DNA of 64,000 nt from an uncultured Dorea sp. (GTDB lineage Bacteria; Bacillota; Clostridia; Lachnospirales; Lachnospiraceae), in contig CAJURK010000001.1 in NCBI GenBank assembly GCA_910588745.1, positions 1 to 64,000 of the forward strand, given 5' to 3'. Positions 47,355 through 56,092 of this stretch are shown piece by piece; within the stretch, counting starts at the first letter, position 1, and each line of letters opens with the position of its first letter. The notes under the pieces were generated by a model. It saw nothing but the letters and a program-made list of their open reading frames with translations, did not search any database and was not told where the DNA came from. The position numbers were made by a program, and so were the translations under genes.

Positions 47355-48992
47355 TTATTCGGTTTCAATAGAACCTTCTAAAGTTTCCCCATTTTCCACC
47401 GCGTTAATCGCCGTCCGGATGGTTTCCACCGCCGTCTGATCCGGCTGCATTACATAAAGAGGCATTCCCGTATAGGAATAGCAGTACTGACTGTCCCCGG
47501 TTCCTTCTGCCGCAAGAGATTTAATGTTCCAGGCTCCTCCTTCTGCAAGTTGCTGCTTGATCAGGTTTTGAATCTGCTCTTCCGACATATTTGTCTCTAC
47601 GTTGCCGCTAACACTGCTTATAAGACCGTTTGCTCCGGTTAGAATAGCCGGAGACACCATTTTCTTAATCATCGCCGTTATAACTGCCTGCTGATCTTTT
47701 CCGCGCTGATTGTCTCCGCCCGGCACGTTCTGCCGCTCTCTTGAAAATGCCAGAGCCTGTTTTCCGTTAAAATGATTGGTACCTTCAGCCACATTCATCA
47801 CAAGACCGGAATCCGCGCTGGTCGTAAACGCATACTCCGATTCCACGTCCACTCCGCCAAGGGCGTCTACCATCTCAATCAGGGAGGTAAAATTAACTCT
47901 CGCGTAAAAATCAATCTCTGTGTCGTATAGCTGCTCCAGCGTTGCCATGGACGCGTCCACCCCATATACACCGGCATGGGTCAGTTTATCCTTCTGCCCG
48001 CCTGAAATACCTGGAATTTCCACATAATAATCTCTTGGCGTAGTTACCAGAAGAACCTGATGGGTCTTCGGATTCACTGTCGCAATAATATTCACATCGC
48101 TCCGGCTGTTGGTCTCAATTGCACCGTACACATCAATTCCGCTGATATACACGCTGAATGATTCGTCCTTTACTTCCACGTCAGCCGCCTTATTTTCCAA
48201 TGCGTTCTTAATACTGTGCGAGAAGATGATCTTGGTATCGGAACTGTAACCTTCGTAGGCTTCTTCCAGAATTCCCGAATAACCTTCATTGTATATAATT
48301 GCCTCTACCTCTCCATTATGGAGGGCTTCCGCCTGTTCCGCAAGGCTCTCGTACTCGACAACTTCAATCTCTGTTCCCAATTCTTCGTTGATCGCGTCCA
48401 CGGTTTCCTTAATCTGCTCGCCTTTCATCTGGTACTGAACGCCAAACCGATACTCTTTTGCATCCTGAATCTTCTCTGCCGAATCCTCCGCCATAACGGC
48501 TACTACCATGTTATCCAGCTTATACTCGCCTCCGGAAATCTCCCCAATAGCGCTATTGACTCTGAACAGATAATAAGAAGCAATTAATAATAAAATGGAT
48601 ATAACCACGCTTAATACTTTTCCGCTAATCGCATTTTTCTTGGAAAAAAACTGACTGGCCAGTATAATTCCAAGACACGCTGCCAGTACAAAACCGATTA
48701 CTGCCACAAACAGCCCCGGAAACATATTCAGCCGGAATAGCGCCACCAAAAATACAATACTGATAACCGCCTGGATTCCCGCCAATGCAAAACCAACTTT
48801 TCGGATGATATCATTTTTTCTAATAGGATCTTCAACCTCGGTTCTTTGCGGTCTGTTTTTCCCTCCAGGCCTTCCTATTCTGTCAGTTCTTCCCACTCTC
48901 TCATGCATCTCGTTTCTTTTCGCTGTATGTCTGCCTCTTCTTCCTCTGTGCGGAACTTTCTTTTTCGTATCCTTCTGACTCATCTGTATCAT
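47355..48992 (-). CDS. LCP-family (LytR-CpsA-Psr) glycopolymer ligase with extra domain
   Basis: 545 residues. A basic, arginine-rich cytoplasmic leader (1-60) and three hydrophobic helices (about 65-140) are followed by an inserted alpha/beta domain (about 155-265) resembling a solute-binding lobe, then the LCP catalytic domain (about 275-510) with TPRDYYVEIPG, KLTHAGVYG, FYARVNF, ALAFSRERQNVPGGDNQRG. LCP proteins transfer finished glycans from the lipid carrier to peptidoglycan. First gene of the polysaccharide run. The start may be the second Met. Confidence 0.88.
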   Translation of the reverse strand: MIQMSQKDTKKKVPHRGRRGRHTAKRNEMHERVGRTDRIGRPGGKNRPQRTEVEDPIRKNDIIRKVGFALAGIQAVISIVFLVALFRLNMFPGLFVAVIGFVLAACLGIILASQFFSKKNAISGKVLSVVISILLLIASYYLFRVNSAIGEISGGEYKLDNMVVAVMAEDSAEKIQDAKEYRFGVQYQMKGEQIKETVDAINEELGTEIEVVEYESLAEQAEALHNGEVEAIIYNEGYSGILEEAYEGYSSDTKIIFSHSIKNALENKAADVEVKDESFSVYISGIDVYGAIETNSRSDVNIIATVNPKTHQVLLVTTPRDYYVEIPGISGGQKDKLTHAGVYGVDASMATLEQLYDTEIDFYARVNFTSLIEMVDALGGVDVESEYAFTTSADSGLVMNVAEGTNHFNGKQALAFSRERQNVPGGDNQRGKDQQAVITAMIKKMVSPAILTGANGLISSVSGNVETNMSEEQIQNLIKQQLAEGGAWNIKSLAAEGTGDSQYCYSYTGMPLYVMQPDQTAVETIRTAINAVENGETLEGSIETE

Positions 48993-49061
48993 AACCTTTC
49001 CTTATTTTATATTCGTATACTAAAAGCCGTTTCCCCTCTAAAGATTCTCACATATCTACAT

Positions 49062-49090
49062 ATATTAGCATTTTTCGCTGGTTTTTGCAA
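49062..49090 (-). promoter_or_regulatory. Candidate promoter of the polysaccharide locus
   Basis: Minus strand: TTGCAA (49085-49090), a 17-base spacer and TAATAT (49062-49067), giving a leader of about 65 bases before the LCP gene. No second promoter of similar quality is visible before 902, apart from short gaps, so this may drive most of the locus. Confidence 0.55.
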
Positions 49091-49119
49091 CTCTGACATT
49101 TCACCGCGCAGGAATGCCT

Positions 49120-49264
49120 GTAACAGTTCAGCCTTCCGGCTTTCCTGTTACGGAATCCGCCCGTTTTAAAGTTTGCGCTACGGCAAAGGGGCGGATTCCT
49201 GACTGCTCAGGTTCATTGGCTGCTAACTGCGCAGCAAGTGCGCAATTGCAGGCTGAACTGTTAC
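49120..49264. repeat. Structured intergenic repeat with GTAACAGTTCAGCC inverted termini
   Basis: The termini are GTAACAGTTCAGCC (49120-49133) and its exact complement (49251-49264), next to AATGCC on both sides. Inside are a second strong stem GGAATCCGCCC/GGGGCGGATTCC (about 49151-49199) and a small GCGCA-rich palindrome (about 49228-49243). The shorter relative at 532-563 shares the terminal arm. No ORF. It lies downstream of dinB and could also serve as its terminator. Confidence 0.7.
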
Positions 49265-49275
49265 GAATGCCTTTC

Positions 49276-50526
49276 CTATAAAAATCTTCCTCTCTTCACC
49301 GCATTTTCCCCATACTTCTTCCGTATCTCATCTAACGCCCGGTTAAGCTTCTTCTGTCTCTCGGTATCCGGAGCCGCAAAACGTTCTTCCGTCTGCTTAC
49401 CGGGCTGGGATTTCTCTTGCCTGCCTTCCTGCGCCGCGGGAATATCAAAGATGCTGAGCTGTTCCGGTTCATTCTCTCCCACAAGCTTCGAGCTTCGGAT
49501 CCCAAGGAGCCTTACCGGCCTTCCGTCCCACAGCTCCCGATACAGGGACGCCGCCTCCCGGTACAGGTCGGTATCGCTGTTTGTCGGTCTCTTCATCTGC
49601 CTTTGATGAGAATTGACCTCAAAATTATAGTATTTGACTTCAACGCTCAGCATATTCGCTTTCTGCTTTGCCTTTCTAAGCCTCGCGCCGACGCTTTCCG
49701 CAAGCCGCAATAAGATTTCTCTGGCTTCTTCTTCTGTCGCCGCGTCTTTCGACAGCGTTATCGAGTTCCCGATCCCCTTCGCTTCCACCTTTTGGGCAGT
49801 CACATTTTCGCTGCCCTTTCCATTGGCAAATTCCCACAGCATTCGGCCGTGGCTTTTCAAATGCAGTTCCGCCAGCGACGGATCCATGTTCGCCAAATCT
49901 CCTATTGTATAAATTTCTAATTTCTTTAATGTTTCCACGCTGGCGCGTCCCGCCATATACAATTCCGACACCGGAAGCTTCCACATTTTCTCCTGGATTT
50001 CTTCCGGAAACAACGTGTGAACCTTATTGGGTTTCTCAAAATCAGAGGCCATCTTTGCAAGCAATTTATTGGTGGAAATTCCGATATTTACCGTAAATCC
50101 AAATTTCTCATATACCCGGTCCTTAATCTCTAAGGCGCCCTCCACCGGAGATAGGAAACGGTGGGCAATTCCGGTAAAATCCAGGTAGCATTCGTCCACG
50201 CTTACCTGTTCGATATCCGGCGTATACGTATACAAAAATTCCATCATCCTCCGGCTGTACTCCCGGTACAGTTTATGATCCGGGGACTCCATCGTAAGCC
50301 CCGGACACTTGCGAAAGGCATTCGCAACCGGTTCCCCGGTACGAATGCCATATTTTTTTGCAGAAACGGACTTGGCCAGAACCACGCCGTGGCGCGACTC
50401 CTGGTCTCCGCCGATAATGGCGGGTATCTTCCGCAAATCCCTCTCTGCTCCGTTCTTCAGTTCTTCTACTGCCGTCCAGCTTAAATAGGCAGAATTTACA
50501 TCAATATGAAAGATTATGGACATCAT
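49276..50526 (-). CDS. dinB: DNA polymerase IV, Y family
   Basis: 416 residues. FHIDVNSAYLSWTAVE carries the first catalytic Asp, and SVDECYLDFTG carries the Asp-Glu pair (about residue 105). Helix-hairpin-helix (IYTIGDLANMD) and little-finger regions follow. Performs translesion DNA synthesis. It starts inside the clpB stop codon (ATGATG overlap), so it is coupled to the heat-shock gene, an unusual partner. Ends about 10 bases from the structured repeat. Confidence 0.92.
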   Translation of the reverse strand: MMSIIFHIDVNSAYLSWTAVEELKNGAERDLRKIPAIIGGDQESRHGVVLAKSVSAKKYGIRTGEPVANAFRKCPGLTMESPDHKLYREYSRRMMEFLYTYTPDIEQVSVDECYLDFTGIAHRFLSPVEGALEIKDRVYEKFGFTVNIGISTNKLLAKMASDFEKPNKVHTLFPEEIQEKMWKLPVSELYMAGRASVETLKKLEIYTIGDLANMDPSLAELHLKSHGRMLWEFANGKGSENVTAQKVEAKGIGNSITLSKDAATEEEAREILLRLAESVGARLRKAKQKANMLSVEVKYYNFEVNSHQRQMKRPTNSDTDLYREAASLYRELWDGRPVRLLGIRSSKLVGENEPEQLSIFDIPAAQEGRQEKSQPGKQTEERFAAPDTERQKKLNRALDEIRKKYGENAVKRGRFL

Positions 50527-53105
50527 CTGCTCCTTGCCGTCAATTCCCCTTCGGATTCATCAATGATAATCGTCTGGCCGGCTCCGATTCCGCCCCTAAG
50601 CATCAGTCTTGCGGCCAAGGTCTCCACGTGCTTCTGCAGATATCGCTTCAGCGGCCTTGCCCCATACATGGGATCGTATCCGCCCTCCACAACATTCTGT
50701 TTGGCTCTTTCGGTCAGTTCAATCTGAATCTCCCGGTCTGACAGACGTTTATTTACGTCCTTTATCAACAAGTCAATAATGTCATAAATATTTCCTTTCG
50801 TCAATGGCGTAAAGAGAATTGTCTCGTCTAAGCGGTTTAAAAATTCCGGCCTGAAATGCGCCCTTAGCTCGCCCATCACCATACTCTGGCTTTCTTCACT
50901 GATATCGCCGTTCTCATTGATTCCCTCCAGCAGATAGGCTGAGCCGATATTAGAGGTCATAATCAGGATGGTATTCTTAAAATCAACGGTACGTCCCTGG
51001 GAATCGGTAATCCGCCCGTCGTCCAATACCTGCAGCAGTACGTTAAACACATCCGGGTGCGCTTTCTCCACCTCGTCGAATAAAACCACCGAATAAGGCT
51101 TTCTCCTAACCGCCTCGGTAAGCTGCCCTCCCTCGTCGTAACCTACATAGCCCGGAGGCGCCCCAATTAACCGGGACACGGAATGTTTTTCCATATATTC
51201 GCTCATATCGATCCGCACCATATTCGTTTCATCGTCAAACAGGCTCTCTGCAAGAGCCTTGGCAAGCTCGGTTTTCCCTACCCCGGTAGGCCCTAAGAAC
51301 AGGAACGAACCGATAGGCTTCGTTGGATCCTTGATTCCTGCTTTGGAACGGATAATCGCTTCCGTCACAAGCTCCACGCCTTCATCCTGGCCGATCACTC
51401 TCCTGTGAAGTTCATCTCCCAGATGCAGGGTCTTGCTCCGTTCGCTCTCATTGAGCTTGGCTACCGGAATCCCCGTCCAACGGGACACGATCTTAGCAAT
51501 CTCCTCATCTGTAACGCTTTCGTGTACTAAGGAGCGGTCTTCGTCCTTCGTCTGAGACTCAAGCTCGGCAAGCTGTTTTTGAAGTTCCGGAAGCTTTCCG
51601 TACTGCAGCTCTGCCGCCCGGTTCAGGTTATAGTCCTGCTGCGCCTTCTGGATTTCCTTCCCGATATTCTCGATTTCTTCCCGGACGTTCCTCACCCGCT
51701 CAATGCTGCTCTTCTCATTGTCCCACTGAGCCTTAGCGCCGGCAAATTCCTCTCTCAGCTCCGCAAGCTCCTGCTGTAAATGCTCCAGGCGTTCCTTGCT
51801 CAGTCTATCTTCCTCTTTCTTAAGAGCGGCCTCCTCAATCTCCATCTGCATAATCCGGCGCCTCAGCTCATCCAGCTCCGTGGGCATGGAATCCAGCTCC
51901 GTTTTAATCAGCGCGCAAGCTTCGTCCACAAGGTCGATCGCCTTATCCGGCAGGAACCGGTCGGAAATATAACGGTTCGACAGAGTTGCCGCCGCCACTA
52001 AAGCCCCGTCCGTGATTTTTACTCCATGGAATACCTCGTAACGCTCCTTCAAACCTCTGAGAATGGAGATCGCGTCTTCTACCGTAGGCTCATCCACCAG
52101 CACCGGCTGGAACCGCCGTTCCAAAGCCGCGTCCTTCTCAATATACTGACGGTATTCGTCCAGCGTGGTCGCGCCGATACAGTGGAGTTCTCCCCTTGCC
52201 AGCATGGGCTTTAGCATATTTCCCGCATCCATGGCCCCGTCGGTCTTGCCTGCGCCTACGATGGTATGCAGCTCATCGACGAACAGAATAATTCTTCCGT
52301 CGCTGTTTCTCACTTCTTCCAGAACAGCCTTTAAACGCTCCTCAAATTCGCCCCGGTACTTAGCGCCTGCTACCAGCGCGCCCATGTCCAGGGAAAATAT
52401 CGTCTTATCCTTTAAAGCTTCCGGCACGTCCCCTTTTACAATTCTCTGGGCAAGCCCTTCGGCTACCGCCGTCTTTCCCACGCCCGGCTCGCCGATAAGA
52501 ACCGGATTATTCTTGGTCTTGCGGGAAAGGATCCGAATCACGTTGCGGATCTCCATATCACGTCCGATAACCGGATCCATCTTCTGCTCCCTTGCCCGCT
52601 CCACCAGATCTGTCCCATACTTGTTCAGCGTATCATAAGTAGCTTCTGGATTATCGCTCGTCACCCGCTGGCTGCCGCGCACCGTGGAAAGCGCCTGCAA
52701 GAAGCCCTCTCTGCTGATACCCATCTCCCGGAGCAGTTCCTTCACGGTTCTGCTGGGATATTTGAGCAGAGCCAGAAACAAATGTTCCACAGATACGTAC
52801 TCATCCCCCATCTGCTTTGCCTCGTCCTCCGCATGGAGCAGGACGTTGTTCAAATCCTGGCCGACATACTGCTTGCCGCCCTGTACCTTGACGCGCTTAC
52901 CGACAGCCTGCTCTACCCGGTTAACCACCAGGTTCACATCCAGCCCCATCTTCTCCATCATCTTGGGGATCAGTCCATCCTCCTGGGTAAGCAGCGCAAA
53001 AAACAGATGCTCCTGCTCGATTTCCTGGTTGCCGTACTCCATAGCGATCTTCTCGCAATCCTGAACCGCCTGGATTGATTTTTGTGTAAATTTATGAATA
53101 TTCAT
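50523..53105 (-). CDS. clpB: ClpB disaggregase
   Basis: 860 residues from the ATG of MNIHKFTQKSIQAV, with AGGAGG eight bases upstream; the GTG at 53111 adds two residues. N-domain (1-150), first AAA+ domain with GEPGVGKTAVAEG, the middle coiled coil (about 405-525), and second AAA+ domain with GPTGVGKTELAKA and ARPLKRYLQ at the end. It rescues aggregated proteins with DnaK. Controlled by a promoter with an overlapping CIRCE-like element (53185-53227). Confidence 0.95.
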   Translation of the reverse strand: MNIHKFTQKSIQAVQDCEKIAMEYGNQEIEQEHLFFALLTQEDGLIPKMMEKMGLDVNLVVNRVEQAVGKRVKVQGGKQYVGQDLNNVLLHAEDEAKQMGDEYVSVEHLFLALLKYPSRTVKELLREMGISREGFLQALSTVRGSQRVTSDNPEATYDTLNKYGTDLVERAREQKMDPVIGRDMEIRNVIRILSRKTKNNPVLIGEPGVGKTAVAEGLAQRIVKGDVPEALKDKTIFSLDMGALVAGAKYRGEFEERLKAVLEEVRNSDGRIILFVDELHTIVGAGKTDGAMDAGNMLKPMLARGELHCIGATTLDEYRQYIEKDAALERRFQPVLVDEPTVEDAISILRGLKERYEVFHGVKITDGALVAAATLSNRYISDRFLPDKAIDLVDEACALIKTELDSMPTELDELRRRIMQMEIEEAALKKEEDRLSKERLEHLQQELAELREEFAGAKAQWDNEKSSIERVRNVREEIENIGKEIQKAQQDYNLNRAAELQYGKLPELQKQLAELESQTKDEDRSLVHESVTDEEIAKIVSRWTGIPVAKLNESERSKTLHLGDELHRRVIGQDEGVELVTEAIIRSKAGIKDPTKPIGSFLFLGPTGVGKTELAKALAESLFDDETNMVRIDMSEYMEKHSVSRLIGAPPGYVGYDEGGQLTEAVRRKPYSVVLFDEVEKAHPDVFNVLLQVLDDGRITDSQGRTVDFKNTILIMTSNIGSAYLLEGINENGDISEESQSMVMGELRAHFRPEFLNRLDETILFTPLTKGNIYDIIDLLIKDVNKRLSDREIQIELTERAKQNVVEGGYDPMYGARPLKRYLQKHVETLAARLMLRGGIGAGQTIIIDESEGELTARSR

Positions 53106-53184
53106 AACCACTGCCTCCTTCTGGAATCTACTTAGCCTGCAAAACTAAGCTTTGTACATGGTATTAGTTGCTTGTTCTATTCGG

Positions 53185-53213
53185 AGTATAACACCTGCTA
53201 TTAGCCAAGTCAA
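53185..53213 (-). promoter_or_regulatory. clpB promoter
   Basis: Minus strand: TTGACT (53208-53213), 17-base spacer, TATACT (53185-53190), about 75 bases ahead of the clpB start. Confidence 0.75.
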
Positions 53214-53227
53214 GAGTCGAGTGCTAA
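53201..53227 (-). promoter_or_regulatory. Degenerate CIRCE (HrcA operator) over the clpB -35 box
   Basis: Minus strand reads TTAGCACTC, nine bases, CTTGGCTAA. The left arm is a perfect CIRCE half-site, the spacer has the canonical nine bases, and the right arm keeps five of nine positions. It covers the -35 box, the place expected for HrcA repression. A CtsR site was looked for and is not clear. Confidence 0.6.
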
Positions 53228-53244
53228 AATTGTGTGAAAATTTT

Positions 53245-53565
53245 ATGAAGCGTCAATTTTATGCGGTTTCTAATGGATATATATTTCTATATGCCTTTAG
53301 AACCATTCCCACGGATGCAAGCAAGAGACAGGCACACCTGTATACACTTCCTTTCTACGAGCCGCCTTATATGGCAAATGGTATTATTTACGGATTGTGC
53401 GGCTGTCAGATAGCCGACATTCTAAATTGTGATTTTAAAGGAATTTTTAGTAATGAGAGAAAAAAAGAGAGATTAAAAACTCTTGAACCTTTTGCCAGAT
53501 ATGCTATATTTATAGAAAAGAGAGAACCATGGAAGCGGCTCTCCCCCCTCAAACAACGAAACTAA
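53245..53565 (+). CDS. Hypothetical plus-strand ORF in the clpB upstream gap
   Basis: 106 codons from the internal Met (MKRQFYAVSNGYIFLYAF). The composition looks protein-like and includes FYEPPYMANGIIYGLCG, but there is no good ribosome site, no recognised domain, and it runs against all neighbours. A frame extending back to 53152 would overlap the clpB promoter. It may be a decayed or non-coding stretch. The rest of the 53228-53619 gap shows only a GC-rich imperfect stem near 53583-53608 that might help end the carbonic anhydrase transcript. Confidence 0.25.
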   Translation: MKRQFYAVSNGYIFLYAFRTIPTDASKRQAHLYTLPFYEPPYMANGIIYGLCGCQIADILNCDFKGIFSNERKKERLKTLEPFARYAIFIEKREPWKRLSPLKQRN

Positions 53566-53619
53566 AACCTCATATAAGGCCGGCCGTCGCTATTGCAGCA
53601 GCGGCGGCTATTTCTTTCG

Positions 53620-54198
53620 CTATTCTTCTTCAAAAAATTCAACACCTCCATCTTCCATATGGTAGATGGCGCCGATGACCTTTAGGCCATATTCCCGTTC
53701 GTCTTCCTGAATTTTCAGACTGTGTTCGATAGCGGCCTTGCTGTGCAGAACATTCAGGCAGCAGGCCTTGTGTTCGTCTTTTTCATCTCCGATTGCCCTG
53801 GCAATTTCATCGGTAACAAATTTAATATAACCATCCGGCTCATGGTTCATAGCGGCGTCCACCGCCCCGCAGTGGTTGTGGCCCAGCACAATGATCAGGC
53901 TGCTTCCCAAATGCTCCGCCGCGTATTCAATACTGCCAAGCTGGTGGTCGTCGATAACGTTCCCGGCAATACGGATTACAAACAAATCGCCGATGCCTGC
54001 TGAAAAAATCGTTTCCGGGATTACCCTGGAATCGGAACAGGTAATAATGATAGCGTAAGGACGCTGTCCGCCGCACAGGCATTCTTCACGCCGCATACTA
54101 GAGACATCGCCGGTATTTATCCCGCTGTCCAAATATTTCTGGTTGCCGGTTTTTAAGCGGAGCAGAGCTTCCTGCGGAGAGATTGTAAATTCGACCAT
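53620..54198 (-). CDS. Beta-class carbonic anhydrase
   Basis: 192 residues. Zinc ligands are evident: Cys in ITCSDSRVIP (about residue 53), then His and Cys in GHNHCGAVDA (about 110). The Asp-Arg pair of the first motif is intact. Converts CO2 and bicarbonate in the cytoplasm. It has its own promoter at 54234-54262 and a GAGAGG ribosome site. Confidence 0.92.
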   Translation of the reverse strand: MVEFTISPQEALLRLKTGNQKYLDSGINTGDVSSMRREECLCGGQRPYAIIITCSDSRVIPETIFSAGIGDLFVIRIAGNVIDDHQLGSIEYAAEHLGSSLIIVLGHNHCGAVDAAMNHEPDGYIKFVTDEIARAIGDEKDEHKACCLNVLHSKAAIEHSLKIQEDEREYGLKVIGAIYHMEDGGVEFFEEE

Positions 54199-54233
54199 AT
54201 ATAGATTCCTCTCTTTGTGTAATGATTAGATTC

Positions 54234-54262
54234 ATTATATCGGCCTGATTCCGGGTTGTCAA
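54234..54262 (-). promoter_or_regulatory. Consensus promoter of the carbonic anhydrase gene
   Basis: Minus strand: TTGACA (54257-54262), 17 bases, TATAAT (54234-54239), a perfect match to the sigma-A consensus. The -35 box overlaps the stop codon region of the ABC permease gene. Confidence 0.85.
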
Positions 54263-54879
54263 CGCCTCCGGCGCCGCAGGACGATCGCACCGGCAAGGAG
54301 CAGCAGGGCGGAAACGGCAAGGACATATTTTTCCCTGTAGCTTCCTGAAACCATGGAAAACGGATAAAACAGCTTTAAATATTTGCTTCCGCCGCCCAAT
54401 GCAAAAATGTAGTACATGATAGGAATCATGTAACCGATAATCAGATTGTCGCACAGTCCATAGAAAAACAGGCCCAACCCGCCTAAAAAAAGCATTTCCA
54501 CATAGGTTCCGAGAAAATACCAGACCATCGGAAATTCACAGCGGTTATGTTTCAGCATCGCAATATACAGACTTAAGAAAACCGCAAGTATGATACTGTT
54601 GCCCAAAAGCCGTATAAAATAAACCTTCGCGCAGTCCATATATTTCGACGCAGTCACATCTCGGATCTCCTTGTCCTGTTCCGGCAGGAATATGGGCGTC
54701 AGCATTATGATTCCAATGAACGCCGTATACATTTCCAAAGTCTTTGCCGTATCCTTCCAGCCTAAATTAGATACTCCTATTAAAAGCGGTGAAAGACCCA
54801 GAATGACTGCGCATACCAAGATATGGAGCGCTGTGTTATGCTTTAAATTTATTTTTTCGATCTGCCAATATTTTTCCAC
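54259..54879 (-). CDS. ABC-2-type transporter permease, small subunit
   Basis: 206 residues with six membrane helices and a basic C-terminus (VLRRRRR). The GTG start is supported by GGGAGG ten bases upstream and lies inside the preceding permease gene (44-base overlap). No recognisable family motif beyond the ABC-2 layout. Last gene of the regulator-kinase-ABC cluster; its role is to form the membrane channel with the larger permease. Confidence 0.7.
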   Translation of the reverse strand: MEKYWQIEKINLKHNTALHILVCAVILGLSPLLIGVSNLGWKDTAKTLEMYTAFIGIIMLTPIFLPEQDKEIRDVTASKYMDCAKVYFIRLLGNSIILAVFLSLYIAMLKHNRCEFPMVWYFLGTYVEMLFLGGLGLFFYGLCDNLIIGYMIPIMYYIFALGGGSKYLKLFYPFSMVSGSYREKYVLAVSALLLLAGAIVLRRRRR

Positions 54880-56092
54880 GTCTCTGCAGCCTCCCTTTTC
54901 TTTTTTGTGAATAAATGAATACCGTCAACGCCGTCAGGATTAGCGCCAGAATTACATAAAACGCGCGATTCGCCGCAAGCTGTGAGAAACCGTTTTGATA
55001 TCCTGTCCAATTCAACTCTGTATTGTGCCTTGGCGCCAGATTCCAGCCATACATTCCGCCCTTAAGATCCGATATACTGGAAAACACGCTAACGAACCAC
55101 CAAACTCCTTGTGCCAGCACTGCAATTGCCGTATCGGTAAGCTCCGTCAGGAACATCCCTACAGCCAGCGCCGTCATAATCGTAGGCGTCAGCCAGCCAA
55201 AGGAATACTTTACAAAAGCAAAGAGATCTACCGGAACACCAACAGCGTTGCCATACTTTACGCACTGTGTCAGCGGAATGACAGAAAGCGCCAGCACCGG
55301 GACGAGCAGCATAACCAACATGGCAAGAAACCTGCTTCCGATAATTACAAAAGAAGAACCTTTTCTTGTATAAATCAGCTCCGTGATCTGCGCTCTTCTG
55401 TCTCTTAGGACTCTCGTAACCGCCAGAAATACCGGAATAATACCGAGAAAGATCACCATATAGTCCGCAAACAATCTTGCATAGCCTCCGCTCAGCTTAT
55501 CTTTCCCTATCAGCGTTTCATATTCCTCCATTGCTTCCTCATAGGTCATAGGCACGCTGGCATTCTTTTCTCGATAGCCTTCCCCATAGTTAGAACCGCC
55601 GCCAAGGATATCATCCACCTGATCCATAAGTTCCGCGAAACGGTCATAGGACAATCCCTCCGCCGGCTTACACAACAGATTTTTTGCCATTACCGCCTGG
55701 ACTTTGTCCGGTTTCTGCCCCTCATACCAGTCGTCCACAGCTTTTTCGATTTCTTCTCTTCCGTCAAGTCCGGTCGCCTCTTTTATAATTTTCTCCATCC
55801 TGGCAGTTTCTTCCCCGCTTAAGGTAACGTTTTTGTAAAAACCGATTGGATAGGCCGCGTAATTCCCTCTGTAATATTCCTCCAACAGCGCGCCCAGCGT
55901 TGCTTCCATGATAACTTCTTTATCCTTACTGTAATGGAACCCGTACTCCTCCTGCCCCTTTTTCGGCTCCGGCATGATTTCCAGTCCGCCAAGCTGGCTG
56001 AAAAAATTCAGTATCAATACCAGGACGGCCAGCCAGTATATCAGGCTCTTTGCCGTCTGCCGGCATTCCTTTACAAATAATTGTCCGAACAT
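54836..56092 (-). CDS. ABC-2-type transporter permease, large subunit
   Basis: 418 residues from the internal ATG (MFGQLFVKECRQTAKS), with GGGGGAAAGG upstream; the ORF start at 56155 reads through the ATPase gene. One N-terminal helix, an extracellular region of about 180 residues, then six helices (RVLRDRRAQITELIYTRKGSS links the first two). The layout fits a two-component-controlled exporter for peptides or lipids. Overlaps the ATPase gene by 22 bases. Confidence 0.75.
   Translation of the reverse strand: MFGQLFVKECRQTAKSLIYWLAVLVLILNFFSQLGGLEIMPEPKKGQEEYGFHYSKDKEVIMEATLGALLEEYYRGNYAAYPIGFYKNVTLSGEETARMEKIIKEATGLDGREEIEKAVDDWYEGQKPDKVQAVMAKNLLCKPAEGLSYDRFAELMDQVDDILGGGSNYGEGYREKNASVPMTYEEAMEEYETLIGKDKLSGGYARLFADYMVIFLGIIPVFLAVTRVLRDRRAQITELIYTRKGSSFVIIGSRFLAMLVMLLVPVLALSVIPLTQCVKYGNAVGVPVDLFAFVKYSFGWLTPTIMTALAVGMFLTELTDTAIAVLAQGVWWFVSVFSSISDLKGGMYGWNLAPRHNTELNWTGYQNGFSQLAANRAFYVILALILTALTVFIYSQKRKGRLQRRGKILADRKNKFKA

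Noticed and set aside
53620..54262. Carbonic anhydrase as part of the ABC exporter operon
   Set aside because: A perfect separate promoter sits at 54234-54262, so it is probably transcribed independently, although readthrough is possible.
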